Positions 16,151 through 25,735 of a stretch of 64,000 nucleotides of DNA are shown piece by piece. Source of the DNA: Herbaspirillum sp. ST 5-3 (GTDB lineage: Bacteria; Pseudomonadota; Gammaproteobacteria; Burkholderiales; Burkholderiaceae_D); contig NZ_STGI01000013.1 of assembly GCF_004804275.1 (NCBI RefSeq), forward strand, positions 62,001 to 126,000, given 5' to 3'. The position numbers were made by a program, and so were the translations under genes. Under the pieces are notes generated by a model. That model was not told the origin of the DNA, ran no database searches, and saw nothing but the letters and a program-made list of their open reading frames with translations. Positions within the stretch are counted from its first letter, which is position 1. Every line of letters begins with the position of its first letter.

Positions 16151-17179
16151 ATGACGATGACGAACCAACAGGTCCGACTGGCTGCTCGCCCGGTCGGCAT
16201 GCCGAAGCAAAGTGACTGGAAATTCGCCTCTGAGCCGGTGCGCGAAATCGCGGACGGCGAAATAATCGTGAAGACGCTTTACCTCTCGCTGGACCCGGCG
16301 ATGCGCGGATGGATGAATGAAGGCAAATCGTATATCCGTCCCGTGGGCATCGACGAAGTGATGCGCGCCGGCGGCATCGGCAAGGTGGTCGCCTCCAAGT
16401 CGCCGAAATTCGCAGTCGGCGACTATGTTTCCGGCGCTATCGGCGTTCAGCAGTTCTGGGCGGGCCCGTCCGATGACAAGACCGCGGCGTTTTACAAGGT
16501 GGATCCGAAAGCCGCCCCCCTGCCGAAATATCTGAATGCGCTCGGCATGCCGGGCATGACCGCCTATTTCGGACTGCTCGACGTGGGTCAGCCGAAGGCG
16601 GGTGAGACCGTCGTAGTTTCCGGCGCAGCCGGAGCAGTCGGCCAGACGGTTGGCCAGGTCGCGAAGCAAAAAGGCTGCCGCGTGGTCGGCATCGCCGGTG
16701 GCAAGGACAAATGCGATTTCGTAGTCAATGAACTAGGCTTCGATGCTTGCATCGACTACAAGAACGAATCGGTGCGCGACGGTTTGAAGAAGCATTGCCC
16801 GAAAGGCGTCGACGTCTATTTCGACAATGTCGGCGGCGAGATCCTCGATGATGTGCTCACCCGCATCAACATGAAGGCACGCATCATCATTTGCGGAGCA
16901 ATCTCGCAGTACAACAACACGGCCCCGGTCAAGGGCCCGGCCAACTACCTGTCGCTGCTGGTGAACCGTGCGCGCATGGAAGGTATCGTGGTTTTCGACT
17001 ACGCCGATCGCTATCACCTTGCTGCAGCGGAAATGGCGAAGTGGATGAAGGAAGGCAGCTTCAAGACGCGCGAAGACATCGTCGAAGGCGGAATCGAAAA
17101 GTTTCCGGAAGCGCTGCTGATGCTGTTCGAAGGGAAGAACTTCGGCAAACTGGTACTGCAGGTCGCCAAGGACGAATAA
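16151..17179 (+). CDS. NADP-dependent medium-chain oxidoreductase (CurA/leukotriene B4 dehydrogenase-like)
   Basis: Zinc-independent MDR enzyme, 342 residues, probably reducing alpha,beta-unsaturated carbonyl compounds with NADPH. LSLDPAMRGWM is the family N-terminal block; VVSGAAGAVGQTVGQVAKQKGCRVVGIAGG near residues 155-180 is the nucleotide-binding Rossmann segment, and DVYFDNVGGEILD follows. GGAGA precedes the ATG at 16151; a second ATG two codons later is equally possible. Followed by a good terminator, so it is monocistronic. Confidence 0.92.
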   Translation: MTMTNQQVRLAARPVGMPKQSDWKFASEPVREIADGEIIVKTLYLSLDPAMRGWMNEGKSYIRPVGIDEVMRAGGIGKVVASKSPKFAVGDYVSGAIGVQQFWAGPSDDKTAAFYKVDPKAAPLPKYLNALGMPGMTAYFGLLDVGQPKAGETVVVSGAAGAVGQTVGQVAKQKGCRVVGIAGGKDKCDFVVNELGFDACIDYKNESVRDGLKKHCPKGVDVYFDNVGGEILDDVLTRINMKARIIICGAISQYNNTAPVKGPANYLSLLVNRARMEGIVVFDYADRYHLAAAEMAKWMKEGSFKTREDIVEGGIEKFPEALLMLFEGKNFGKLVLQVAKDE

Positions 17180-17206
17180 GCACCCGTCTGAATTTACATC
17201 CTCGGC

Positions 17207-17245
17207 AAGCCCCTTTCCATTCCGGGAAGGGGCTTTTGTTTTTCA
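17207..17245 (+). terminator. Rho-independent terminator of the MDR gene
   Basis: GCCCCTTTCC (17209-17218) / GGGAAGGGGC (17224-17233), one G-T pair, followed by TTTTGTTTTT. The T run touches the 3' end of the convergent lipoprotein gene. Confidence 0.85.
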
Positions 17246-17638
17246 GTTCATGCGGCGGCACTGACGCAGTTCGCATTGCGCCAGAAAACTTGCTCCAGTG
17301 TCGCATTGAAGCCGATACACTTCCACCGGACCTTTGGCGGTAATCAGCGCCGCACCTGCGCGGCCGGTACAGCCATAGCTTTTCGCCAGGCGTTCGACGG
17401 TTGCAGATGACACGCCCGAGCGGAATGCGACTTTCTGCACCACCGCATTGCCCTCGGCATCCTGGATACTGATCTGGTCTTCCGGCAGGTCGGGGTTACG
17501 CGCGACCTTCGTGCGCGGCACGGGCTGCGTCTCAGGCTCAAAGTAAGTCGCTGTCCCGCCGAGGCTTTTCGGCACAATCGAGCACGCGGTTGTCAGGACC
17601 GATACGGTCAGCGCGGCAATCAATGGCAGTCGCTTCAT
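17243..17638 (-). CDS. Putative lipoprotein of unknown function
   Basis: 131 residues. The ATG at 17638 has GGAAGGGG directly upstream; the open frame beyond it lacks a ribosome site. MKRLPLIAALTVSVLTTAC is a lipoprotein signal with the lipobox cysteine at residue 19. The mature part has a segment DAEGNAVVQKVAFRSGVSSAT and a C-terminal set of cysteines (YGC, LQCD, QCELRQCRR), suggesting disulfides in the periplasm. I recognise no named family. It is convergent with the MDR gene, whose terminator overlaps its stop. Confidence 0.8.
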   Translation of the reverse strand: MKRLPLIAALTVSVLTTACSIVPKSLGGTATYFEPETQPVPRTKVARNPDLPEDQISIQDAEGNAVVQKVAFRSGVSSATVERLAKSYGCTGRAGAALITAKGPVEVYRLQCDTGASFLAQCELRQCRRMN

Positions 17639-17786
17639 TTCCCCTTCCTTCTCTCGTCGACGAATGCGGATGAATTCTCCGCGGCAACCCGGCAAACAGC
17701 CGCCAGTGTATACCGACGAGGTACGAATGCATAGATGTGGGCGCAGCGCCGGAATCAGACCCGATCGATCATGGCTCCTGGCACAT

Positions 17787-17819
17787 AAAAAAAGCGCTGC
17801 CGGACATACTGACAGCGCT
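17787..17819 (-). terminator. Second terminator downstream of efp
   Basis: Minus-strand stem AGCGCTG (17813-17819 with 17793-17799) and T run 17793-17787. It is a backup to the hairpin at 17835 and shares the GCGCTG core. Confidence 0.65.
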
Positions 17820-17834
17820 CTTGTGCGGCGGGTC

Positions 17835-17867
17835 AAAAAAAACGCTGCCCGACGTGGCAGCGTTTTT
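17835..17867 (-). terminator. Rho-independent terminator of efp
   Basis: ACGCTGCC (17842-17849) / GGCAGCGT (17856-17863), with eight A on the left (T run for minus-strand transcripts) and TTTTT on the right, 15 bases after the efp stop. Confidence 0.85.
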
Positions 17868-17882
17868 ATGAGCTCAGCCGAT

Positions 17883-18458
17883 TTAGTTGCGAACTACTCG
17901 CTTGTACTCGTTGGTGCGTGTATCAATTTCGATCACGTCGCCCTGGCTGACAAACAAGGGAACTTGAACCGTGTGGCGATGTGCCTCGATGGCATTTTCA
18001 ATCCTGGCTTCTTTCAGCACGTTGCCGGAAGTATTGCCCTTGACGGCCGGCTCGGAGTACACCACCTCGCGTGCGATCGTGATCGGCAATTCGACGGAAA
18101 TCGCCTTGCCGTCATAAAACACCGCTTCGCATTCCATGCCGTCTTTCAGGTAATGCAGCGCATCACCCAGGTTTTCTTCCTCGATTTCGTACTGGTTGTA
18201 TTCTTCGTCCATGAATACATACAGCGGGTCGGCGAAATACGAGAAGGTCACCGGCTTTTTGTCGAGAACAACGACGTCAAACTTGTCGTCACCGCGGAAC
18301 ACGTTTTCCAGAGGCGCGTTCGTCAGAAGATTTTTCATCTTCCATTTGTAGGTGAAGCCCGTGCGGCTCGAACCGTTGACGTCGGAACGCAGAACGATAA
18401 AAGGCTTGCCGTCAACCATAATGATGTTGCCAACACGAATTTCTTTTGCAGGTTTCAT
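17883..18458 (-). CDS. efp: Elongation factor P (arginine-32 type)
   Basis: Relieves ribosome stalling at polyproline stretches. 191 residues, all three beta-barrel domains. The loop that enters the peptidyl-transferase centre reads GSSRTGF, placing Arg at position 32, where the Lys-type EF-P has Lys. Arg32 is the residue rhamnosylated by EarP in the characterised systems, and earP is the next gene upstream, so the pair is internally consistent. Ends in [18 protein letters not shown], the family C-terminal block. Two terminators follow. Confidence 0.97.
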   Translation of the reverse strand: MKPAKEIRVGNIIMVDGKPFIVLRSDVNGSSRTGFTYKWKMKNLLTNAPLENVFRGDDKFDVVVLDKKPVTFSYFADPLYVFMDEEYNQYEIEEENLGDALHYLKDGMECEAVFYDGKAISVELPITIAREVVYSEPAVKGNTSGNVLKEARIENAIEAHRHTVQVPLFVSQGDVIEIDTRTNEYKRVVRN

Positions 18459-18568
18459 AGGGAATATACGTAAAAAATAAGTTGCATGAAAATCATCAGT
18501 CGCCTCTTGGCAGACGGCGCCGGAAGCTCACGCTTGATCGAAATCAAGCGCTATAGATTAACCGCGCA

Positions 18569-19765
18569 TTATACCTCGTTTTCCGCAGTTTCTGACCGGA
18601 TTGATGCGGCAAATTTCAGCAAATTGGATGTCAAATCGCCATTTGCGAGCATTTTCTGTCGCCATTCGGCCGACCGCGACGCCATTCTTGGCATATCGGC
18701 CTGAAATTTTGTCCAGAGCCCGCGCCAACCGGCCTGATCGTTTTCATTCTCCACAATTGCACCGTTCCAGCGTAGCGAGAATGAATTCAGACTTTCAATG
18801 TCGGCTGAATAACGCTGCAAGAATGCACGCAATTTCTTGTGATGCAAATTTTCATCTTGCGGATAGATATGCCAGACGAAAGGCTTGCCCGCCCATTGCG
18901 CTCGAACGAAGGAATCCTCGCCGCGCACGAAATTGAGGTCACATGTCCACAACAGCTTGTCGTAATCCGGTTGCGGAACAAAAGGCAAGACGCGCACCGT
19001 AAGCGCGCCGCGCGTTTGCGCGGCTCCCGATCTCGCCTCCGCGCCAAGAAATGCTTGAACCGCTTCGACCGCAACCCCTTCGGGCACCAGACAAGTGATT
19101 GCCGTATCACTGAACTGCCAGGCATCGAACAGAGCTGAAACCGGCGCATGCGGATAACAGAACAAGGACAGCTTCAAGGAAGACATTTCTCCCGGCGTCA
19201 CTCCAAACTGCGCGAGAAAAGCTGTCATGACCGCTTGATCTGATTGAAACCGCTCACGCTGCTCTTCCAGTGAAGACTCATGAAGCAAGCCGCCCGTTTT
19301 GCCGGTGAAACCGGGAAAGAAAAAATATTTCGTCAACGGCATGCGCGGATGTGGCGAAGGCAAGGCATGACAACCCTCGACCCATTCCTCGGCGCTCAGG
19401 CCTTCCAGATTCAGCCATACCGGACGCGGGTGGCACTCCGCCATGGCGGCGATGTATCCCGGCGGGATGTCGCAACCGAAAAACTCAATGACGATATCGG
19501 CGATATCAGCAGTCGAAAATACGCCCTCCTGATTGCTCCAGTGGCGCACCGTCACGCCGCCAAGCTGCTGGATGCCAGCATCGATCACAGCATCCGGACA
19601 GATCCGCTGCAAGGTCTGCAAATCGTCGATCCACAAGGTGACGGCGATTCCATGCTCGTGATGCAGTTGCCTTGCCAGGCGCCAGCAGATACCGGCGTCG
19701 CCAAAGTTGTCAACGACCTTGCAGAATATGGCCAGGGACCTTGCCTGGTTATTGTTGAGGAACAT
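18569..19765 (-). CDS. earP: EF-P arginine rhamnosyltransferase
   Basis: Transfers rhamnose from dTDP-L-rhamnose to Arg32 of EF-P (GT104 family, GT-B fold, formerly DUF2331). With the start at 19765 the product is 398 residues, a little longer than typical (about 380). FCKVVDNFGDAGICWRLARQL near residues 14-34 contains the conserved aspartates (19 and 23), and VRGEDSFVRAQWAGKPFVWHIY near the C-terminus has the catalytic glutamate block. No strong ribosome site was seen; ATG 19765 is preferred over ATG 19801 because the conserved N-terminus begins soon after it. efp lies 110 bases downstream. Confidence 0.92.
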   Translation of the reverse strand: MFLNNNQARSLAIFCKVVDNFGDAGICWRLARQLHHEHGIAVTLWIDDLQTLQRICPDAVIDAGIQQLGGVTVRHWSNQEGVFSTADIADIVIEFFGCDIPPGYIAAMAECHPRPVWLNLEGLSAEEWVEGCHALPSPHPRMPLTKYFFFPGFTGKTGGLLHESSLEEQRERFQSDQAVMTAFLAQFGVTPGEMSSLKLSLFCYPHAPVSALFDAWQFSDTAITCLVPEGVAVEAVQAFLGAEARSGAAQTRGALTVRVLPFVPQPDYDKLLWTCDLNFVRGEDSFVRAQWAGKPFVWHIYPQDENLHHKKLRAFLQRYSADIESLNSFSLRWNGAIVENENDQAGWRGLWTKFQADMPRMASRSAEWRQKMLANGDLTSNLLKFAASIRSETAENEV

Positions 19766-19878
19766 TTGGGATGATTTGATTCGATCGCTGCACAGCCGCA
19801 TTCTTGCATGAACTGGCGCGCAGGTCGCCGGCGAAATGATGCCGAAGCATGCTCATTACGGAAAAGTATGCCGAAAAA

Positions 19879-19910
19879 GAAAAACGCCACGCGAGTGCGT
19901 GGCGTTTTAA
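19879..19910 (-). terminator. Terminator of the tRNA-Ala/tRNA-Glu transcript
   Basis: AACGCCACGC (19883-19892) / GCGTGGCGTT (19897-19906), GAGT loop, A-rich left side giving a T run on the minus strand. It starts a few bases after the tRNA-Glu 3' end. Confidence 0.85.
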
Positions 19911-19912
19911 TT

Positions 19913-19988
19913 TGGCGTCCCCACGGGGATTCGAACCCCGGTTATCGCCGTGAAAGGGCGGTGTCCTAGGCCTCTAGACGATGGGGAC
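19913..19988 (-). tRNA. tRNA-Glu (anticodon TTC)
   Basis: 76 bases including an encoded CCA. Minus-strand 5' end GTCCCCAT pairs with GGGGAC at the 3' end; T loop GGTTCGAATCC; anticodon loop CTTTCAC gives TTC. Second in a two-tRNA transcript upstream of a terminator. Confidence 0.97.
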
Positions 19989-20038
19989 AGTAACCTGTCG
20001 ATACTACAGCCTATTCTTCTTATCGCACAACTTGTCGC

Positions 20039-20114
<76 letters not shown>

Positions 20115-20178
20115 GTGTGCGAAGAAACGAGAGTATAGCAAAGTTTTTTCTCAGGTGTAAATCCTCTTTCGAAAAAAA

Positions 20179-21573
20179 TTAAGCAACAGCGTTTTCGAGG
20201 CGCGCCAGGACCGTGCCCCGGCCGAACAATTCCAATACCGCATCGATCGATGGCGTCTGCAACTGGCCAGTGATGAGCAGGCGCAATGGCATCGCCAGCT
20301 GCGGCATCTTCAGCTTGTGCGCGGCAATCACTTCCTTGATCGTGGCGGAAATGGCGGCCTTGTTCCATTCAATGGTTTTACATTGCTGAACGAATTGCGC
20401 AAGCGCCGGCTTGACGGCATCGCTTACATGCTGCGCAACCAGTTCCGGATCCGGTTTGGGCTGGCGGTAAAACAGCATGGCCGCGTCCGCCAGTTCATTA
20501 ATGGTGTTGGCACGGTCCTTCATCAGCGCGATGACCGGCTGTACGGCAGGCGCGCCCTCGAACACCGCGCCGTCGTCCTTCAGATGAGGCAAGACCAAGG
20601 CTTCCAATCGGGCGTTGTCGGCCAGCTTGATGTAATGGTTGTTCAACCAGGCAAGCTTTTCTGGATTGAATTGCGCCGGCGATTTCGAGAGGTGGTTCAC
20701 ATCGAACCACTGGCAGAACTGTTCCATGGAAAAGATTTCATCATCGCCGTGACTCCAACCTAGCCGCGCGAGGTAATTCAGCATTGCTTCCGGAAGATAG
20801 CCTTGTGCCGGATATTCCATCACACTGACCGCGCCGTGGCGCTTCGACAGTTTTTCGCCGTCCGCGCCAAGAATCATCGGGACATGGCCGTATTCCGGCA
20901 GCGGCGCGCCGAGCGCGCGCAGGATGTTGATCTGGCGCGGGGTGTTGTTGACATGGTCGTCGCCACGGATGACGTGCGTCATCTTCATGTCCCAGTCGTC
21001 GATGGCGACGCAGAAGTTGTAAGTCGGCGTTCCGTCCGGGCGAGCGATCACGAGATCGTCCAGCTCCTTGTTGGAAATGGTGATCGTGCCTTTCACCATG
21101 TCGTTCCAGCTCACGTCGCCGTCGAGCGGGTTCTTGAAGCGCACCACGGGCTTGCGGCCTTCAGGGATCGGGGGCAGAGTCTTGCCCGGCTCCGGGCGCC
21201 ATGTGCCATCGTAGCGCGGCTTGTCGCCAGCGGCGCGTTGACGCTCGCGCATTGCCTCGACTTCTTCAGGCGTGCAATAGCAGTGATATGCCGTGCCGGC
21301 TTCGATCATCTGCGCTACCACCTCACGATAGCGATCCATGCGCTGCATCTGGTAGAACGGGCCTTCGTCATGATGCAGGCCGAGCCATTCCATGCCGTCG
21401 AGGATGGCCTGCACGGCTTCCGGCGTGGATCGTTCGAGATCGGTGTCTTCGATACGCAGAATGAAGGTTCCGCCGAAATGGCGAGCATAGGCCCAGGAAA
21501 AAAGCGCGGTGCGGGCGCCGCCGAGATGAAGGTAGCCGGTAGGACTGGGAGCAAAGCGGGTACGGACTGTCAT
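20179..21573 (-). CDS. gltX: Glutamate-tRNA ligase
   Basis: Charges tRNA-Glu (class Ib synthetase). 464 residues. The HIGH-like motif is HLGG (residues 16-19, in [16 protein letters not shown]) and the KMSKS-like motif is KLSKR (residues 241-245). The discriminating GluRS, not GluQRS, is indicated by full length with the C-terminal anticodon-binding region. Its tRNA-Glu gene lies just downstream, which is fitting but may be chance. Confidence 0.97.
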   Translation of the reverse strand: MTVRTRFAPSPTGYLHLGGARTALFSWAYARHFGGTFILRIEDTDLERSTPEAVQAILDGMEWLGLHHDEGPFYQMQRMDRYREVVAQMIEAGTAYHCYCTPEEVEAMRERQRAAGDKPRYDGTWRPEPGKTLPPIPEGRKPVVRFKNPLDGDVSWNDMVKGTITISNKELDDLVIARPDGTPTYNFCVAIDDWDMKMTHVIRGDDHVNNTPRQINILRALGAPLPEYGHVPMILGADGEKLSKRHGAVSVMEYPAQGYLPEAMLNYLARLGWSHGDDEIFSMEQFCQWFDVNHLSKSPAQFNPEKLAWLNNHYIKLADNARLEALVLPHLKDDGAVFEGAPAVQPVIALMKDRANTINELADAAMLFYRQPKPDPELVAQHVSDAVKPALAQFVQQCKTIEWNKAAISATIKEVIAAHKLKMPQLAMPLRLLITGQLQTPSIDAVLELFGRGTVLARLENAVA

Positions 21574-21665
21574 GGCAATTGAAATAAAAACGGCCTTGGA
21601 TCGCCAAAGCCGTGTGAATGAAGATGCGCTATTTTACCCTTTCGGCAACAGGGATGAAATGTGCG

Positions 21666-22754
21666 CTAGTCGTTCTTGATGACAATATTCGGGAACCTGC
21701 TCGTCATGTCCTTGGCCTTTTCGGCGACCTTGACCGCGACCTTGCGCGCGATGTCCTTGTAGATTTTTGCCACAGGGCCATCCGGGTCGGCGATGACGGT
21801 CGGCTTGCCGGAGTCAGTCTGTTCGCGGATCGACATGGTGAGCGGCAATGCGCCGAGGAATTCCACGCCGTATTCCTTGCACATCTTCTCGCCGCCGCCG
21901 GAACCGAAAATCGGTTCTTCGTGGCCGCAATTGGAGCAGATGTGGGTGCTCATGTTTTCGACAATGCCGAGGATGGGAATGTCGACTTTCTCGAACATCT
22001 TCAAGCCCTTGCGCGCATCCAGCAATGCGATGTCCTGCGGCGTCGTGACGATCACCGCGCCGGTGACCGGGACTTTCTGAGACAGCGTCAGCTGGATGTC
22101 GCCAGTCCCCGGAGGCATGTCGACGATCAGATAATCCAGTTCGCGCCAGTTAGTTTGTTCCAGCAGTTGCTGCAAGGCCTGCGTCACCATCGGGCCACGC
22201 CAGACCATGGGCTGGTCGGGATCGATCATGAAACCGATGCTCGACACCTGCAGTCCGTAGTTTTCCAGCGGCTCCATGGTCTTGCCGTCCAGCGATTCCG
22301 GCTGGCCGGAGATGCCCATCATCATCGGTTGCGACGGACCGTAGATATCGGCATCCAGAATGCCGACCTGCGCGCCTTCCGCAGCCAGGGCCAGCGCCAG
22401 GTTGACCGCGGTGGTCGACTTGCCCACGCCGCCCTTGCCGGAGGCGACGGCAATGATGTTCTTGACGTTCGACATCAGTTTGATGCCGCGCTGGACCGAA
22501 TGGGCGATGATTTTCGAATAGACATTCACTCCGACGTTGCCGGCGCTGGGAATCGCGCGTACCGCATTAATTGCAGCGCTGCGGATGGCATCAATCTGAC
22601 TCTTGGCGGGATAGCCGAGCTCGACGTCAAGGCTGACATCGGCGCCACTGACTTGAATATTTCTCGCAGATTTGCTGGAAACGAGGTCTTTGCCTGTATT
22701 CGGGTCGACAACCTGGGACAAGGCCGCCTTGACGGCTTCAACGTTGATAGTCAT
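21666..22754 (-). CDS. apbC: Iron-sulfur cluster carrier protein ApbC/Mrp
   Basis: P-loop ATPase that carries Fe-S clusters to apoproteins. The ATG at 22754 follows AGGAGAAGC; the twelve codons upstream are not family-like. 362 residues: MIP18/DUF59 domain first (VDPNTGKDLV), then the deviant Walker A SGKGGVGKST (residues 105-114) and the cluster-binding HICSNCGHEEPIFG with its CxxC. Divergent from metG, as in many proteobacteria. Confidence 0.95.
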   Translation of the reverse strand: MTINVEAVKAALSQVVDPNTGKDLVSSKSARNIQVSGADVSLDVELGYPAKSQIDAIRSAAINAVRAIPSAGNVGVNVYSKIIAHSVQRGIKLMSNVKNIIAVASGKGGVGKSTTAVNLALALAAEGAQVGILDADIYGPSQPMMMGISGQPESLDGKTMEPLENYGLQVSSIGFMIDPDQPMVWRGPMVTQALQQLLEQTNWRELDYLIVDMPPGTGDIQLTLSQKVPVTGAVIVTTPQDIALLDARKGLKMFEKVDIPILGIVENMSTHICSNCGHEEPIFGSGGGEKMCKEYGVEFLGALPLTMSIREQTDSGKPTVIADPDGPVAKIYKDIARKVAVKVAEKAKDMTSRFPNIVIKND

Positions 22755-22939
22755 TGCTTCTCCTGAATTTTGATGCACTAAGTCTAAACCAAACGCGGTC
22801 CGTTCAGCCGATTAACCCTATGAAATGCTCGCCAAACCGCCTGGCAGCGGCCTATTGCCCCTATCTTTGACGCCGCATACCTGCGACATGCGCCCCGCCA
22901 CTGATAAAATGAGAGTTTTATTTCAATAAGCATTGCCAA

Positions 22940-25012
22940 ATGAGCACCACACCGCATCGCAAGCTGTTCGTCACCACCGCCCTTCCCTATGCCAATGGCG
23001 CGTTTCACATCGGCCATATCATGGAATATATCCAGGCCGACATCTGGGTACGGTTTCAGCGGATGCAGGGGCATGAGGTGTTTTTCGTCGGTGCCGACGA
23101 TGCGCATGGCGCGCCGATCATGATCGCAGCCGAAAAGGCCGGCATCACGCCGCAGGAATTCGTCGCGCGTATCGCGGCAGGTCGCCAGCAGTATCTTGAT
23201 GGTTTCCATATCGGCTTCGACAACTGGCATTCGACCGATGCTCCCGAAAACCATCAGCTGTCGCAGGACATCTATCGCCGCCTGCGCGACCATGCCAAGC
23301 TGATCACCACCAAGACCATCGAGCAGTTCTTCGACCCGGTCAAGAACATGTTTCTGCCGGACCGCTATATCAAGGGCGAGTGCCCGAAGTGCGGCGCGAA
23401 GGACCAATACGGCGATTCCTGCGAGGTCTGCAGCGCGGTGTATGCGCCGACCGACCTGAAAAATCCGTATTCGACGCTGTCGGGCGCAACGCCGGTGATG
23501 CGGTCGTCGGAACACTATTTCTTCCAGTTGTCGAATCCGAAATGCGTGGAATTCCTGCGTGAATGGACACAGGAGCCGAACCGCCTGCAGCCGGAAGTTA
23601 TCAACAAGGCGAAGGAATGGCTGGAAGGCGACGAAGGGCTGGGCGACTGGGACATCAGCCGCGACGCACCCTACTTCGGCATTGAAATTCCGGACGCGCC
23701 GGGCAAGTATTTCTATGTCTGGCTGGATGCGCCGGTCGGTTATCTGGCATCGCTGAAGAATTATTTCGACAAGACCGGGCGCGACTATCAGGCATTCATG
23801 GACGATCAGTCCACCGAGCAATATCACTTCATCGGCAAGGACATCATCTATTTCCACACACTGTTCTGGCCGGCCATGCTGAAGTTCTCCGGTCTGAAAG
23901 TGCCGAACAATGTGTTCGTGCACGGCTTCATCACCGTCAGCGGCGAGAAGATGTCCAAGTCGCGCGGCACCGGCATTTCGCCGCTGCGCTACCTCGACAT
24001 CGGCATGAACCCGGAATGGCTGCGCTACTACATCGCCGCCAAGCTGAATGCGAAGGTGGAAGACGTGGATTTCAATCCGGATGACTTCGTCTCGCGCGTC
24101 AATTCCGACCTGATCGGCAAGTACGTCAATATCGCCAGCCGCGCCGCAGGCTTCATCACCAAGCGCTTCGGCGGCAAGCTGAGCGATCCGGTGACGGGCG
24201 GCGAGGCAATGAGCTGGCGCTTGCGCTTCGGCGAGCATGAAGACTCCATCAGGGATGCTTTCGAGGCACGCGAGTTCGGCAAGGCGATCCGGCAGATCAT
24301 GGCGCTGGCCGACGAGGTCAATCAGTACGTCGACACCAAGAAACCCTGGGAACTGGCCAAGAATCCGGCGAACAACCAGGAGTTGCAGGATGTGTGCAGC
24401 AACCTGCTGCGTTCCTTCTATTGCCTGACGATCTATCTCGCTCCGATCCTGCCTGCGCTGGCGCGCAAGGTGTCGACGCTGTTCGGCATCGAACGGGACC
24501 TGACCTGGGCGGATTTGCAGACCAGCCCGAGGTCGATCGGCACATTCGAGCATTTGATGCAGCGGGTGGATCCAAAGATGCTGGATGCCTTGTTTGAGGC
24601 ACCGGAACAAAGTCAGGCGGCCGCTCCTGCGGGCGAGGCCGAGAACGCAGGCGCGATCGAGGAGATCGCACCGGAAATCAAGATCGACGATTTTGCCAAG
24701 ATCGACCTGCGTATTGCGAAAATCGTCAATTGCGAACACGTCGAAGGTTCCGACAAACTGCTGCGCCTGACGCTCGATGTAGGCGAAGGCCGCCACCGCA
24801 ACGTCTTCTCCGGCATCAAGTCCTCCTACAAGCCGGAAGACCTGATCGGCAAACTGACGGTAATGGTGGCCAATCTGGCGCCGCGCAAGATGAAGTTCGG
24901 CATCTCCGAAGGCATGGTGCTCGCCGCATCCTCCGCTGACGAAAAAGCGAATCCGGGCATCTATGTATTGAATCCCTGGCCGGGAGCCGAGCCGGGAATG
25001 CGCGTTCGTTAA
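22940..25012 (+). CDS. metG: Methionine-tRNA ligase
   Basis: 690-residue class I synthetase. HIGH at residues 23-26 (FHIGHI), KMSKS at 337-341, and a zinc knuckle ([17 protein letters not shown]). The C-terminal ~110 residues form the EMAP/Trbp111-type tRNA-binding domain ([24 protein letters not shown]), the long MetG1 form with dimerisation domain. The gnat gene starts three bases after the stop. Confidence 0.97.
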   Translation: MSTTPHRKLFVTTALPYANGAFHIGHIMEYIQADIWVRFQRMQGHEVFFVGADDAHGAPIMIAAEKAGITPQEFVARIAAGRQQYLDGFHIGFDNWHSTDAPENHQLSQDIYRRLRDHAKLITTKTIEQFFDPVKNMFLPDRYIKGECPKCGAKDQYGDSCEVCSAVYAPTDLKNPYSTLSGATPVMRSSEHYFFQLSNPKCVEFLREWTQEPNRLQPEVINKAKEWLEGDEGLGDWDISRDAPYFGIEIPDAPGKYFYVWLDAPVGYLASLKNYFDKTGRDYQAFMDDQSTEQYHFIGKDIIYFHTLFWPAMLKFSGLKVPNNVFVHGFITVSGEKMSKSRGTGISPLRYLDIGMNPEWLRYYIAAKLNAKVEDVDFNPDDFVSRVNSDLIGKYVNIASRAAGFITKRFGGKLSDPVTGGEAMSWRLRFGEHEDSIRDAFEAREFGKAIRQIMALADEVNQYVDTKKPWELAKNPANNQELQDVCSNLLRSFYCLTIYLAPILPALARKVSTLFGIERDLTWADLQTSPRSIGTFEHLMQRVDPKMLDALFEAPEQSQAAAPAGEAENAGAIEEIAPEIKIDDFAKIDLRIAKIVNCEHVEGSDKLLRLTLDVGEGRHRNVFSGIKSSYKPEDLIGKLTVMVANLAPRKMKFGISEGMVLAASSADEKANPGIYVLNPWPGAEPGMRVR

Positions 25013-25014
25013 GC

Positions 25015-25545
25015 ATGTCGAACACGGACTCTCCCAGTAGCAAGGCGTCGCCATGCGCGACGCCCTGGAAGCTTCTCATTCGTGAGGCCGGCCTCGACGA
25101 CGCGCAACTGATCGCCGATCTGACGCGCGCCGCATGGGCTGGCAAGGTGGCCGTCACCTCGAGCGGCCACCGCGAGACTGCAGCACGCGTGCTGCAGCAC
25201 TTGCAGCACGGCGGCGGTTTCATTCTCATGAAGGATGAGGACGCGATCGGATCGGTGCGCTGGTTGCCGCTCGAGAGCGAACCTCAAGTGTGGGAAATCA
25301 TGCGCATGGGCGTGTTGCCCGCCTATCGTGGCGAACATCTCTCGCAGCACCTGCTTGAAGCCGTCATCCACCGCGCGCTGGGCGCCGATGTCACCGAACT
25401 GCGACTCGGCGTGCGCGCCGATCAGCCACGGCTGCTCGATCTTTACGCCGCACTCGGCTTCGACCTGGCTCCCGAGCTGGAATACACGCACGCCAATCCG
25501 GCCGAGCCGGCTCCGACGGTGATGCGCCGCCTGCTGCGCAACTGA
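25015..25545 (+). CDS. GNAT family N-acetyltransferase
   Basis: 176 residues. The acetyl-CoA pyrophosphate loop is in MRMGVLPAYRGEHLSQHLLE (near residues 96-115), a fair match to the Q/RxxGxG/A motif with GEHLS in place of GxGxG. LYAALGFDLAPELEYTH is the typical GNAT C-terminal strand. Its start is three bases after metG, so it is co-transcribed. Acceptor substrate unknown. Confidence 0.85.
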   Translation: MSNTDSPSSKASPCATPWKLLIREAGLDDAQLIADLTRAAWAGKVAVTSSGHRETAARVLQHLQHGGGFILMKDEDAIGSVRWLPLESEPQVWEIMRMGVLPAYRGEHLSQHLLEAVIHRALGADVTELRLGVRADQPRLLDLYAALGFDLAPELEYTHANPAEPAPTVMRRLLRN

Positions 25546-25735
25546 TCCGATCCTGCGCATTCTCGCTGGCGGGCATTTTCCGGACAGATCTGTTCATGCC
25601 ACTGAAAACCTGAGCAAGGTCATGGGATTTCTTTGCCCGTCAGAATTCCATGTCAAAACTATACCCTTGTCATAACCCTGACCTTATAATGGATCCAGAG
25701 CGAAAAAAATTCGCGGATCGAGACAAGGAACATCG

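Noticed and set aside
25667-25690. Promoter for hyfB from TTGTCA and TATAAT
   Set aside because: The spacer is only 12 bases, too short for sigma-70; the TATAAT alone is not enough.
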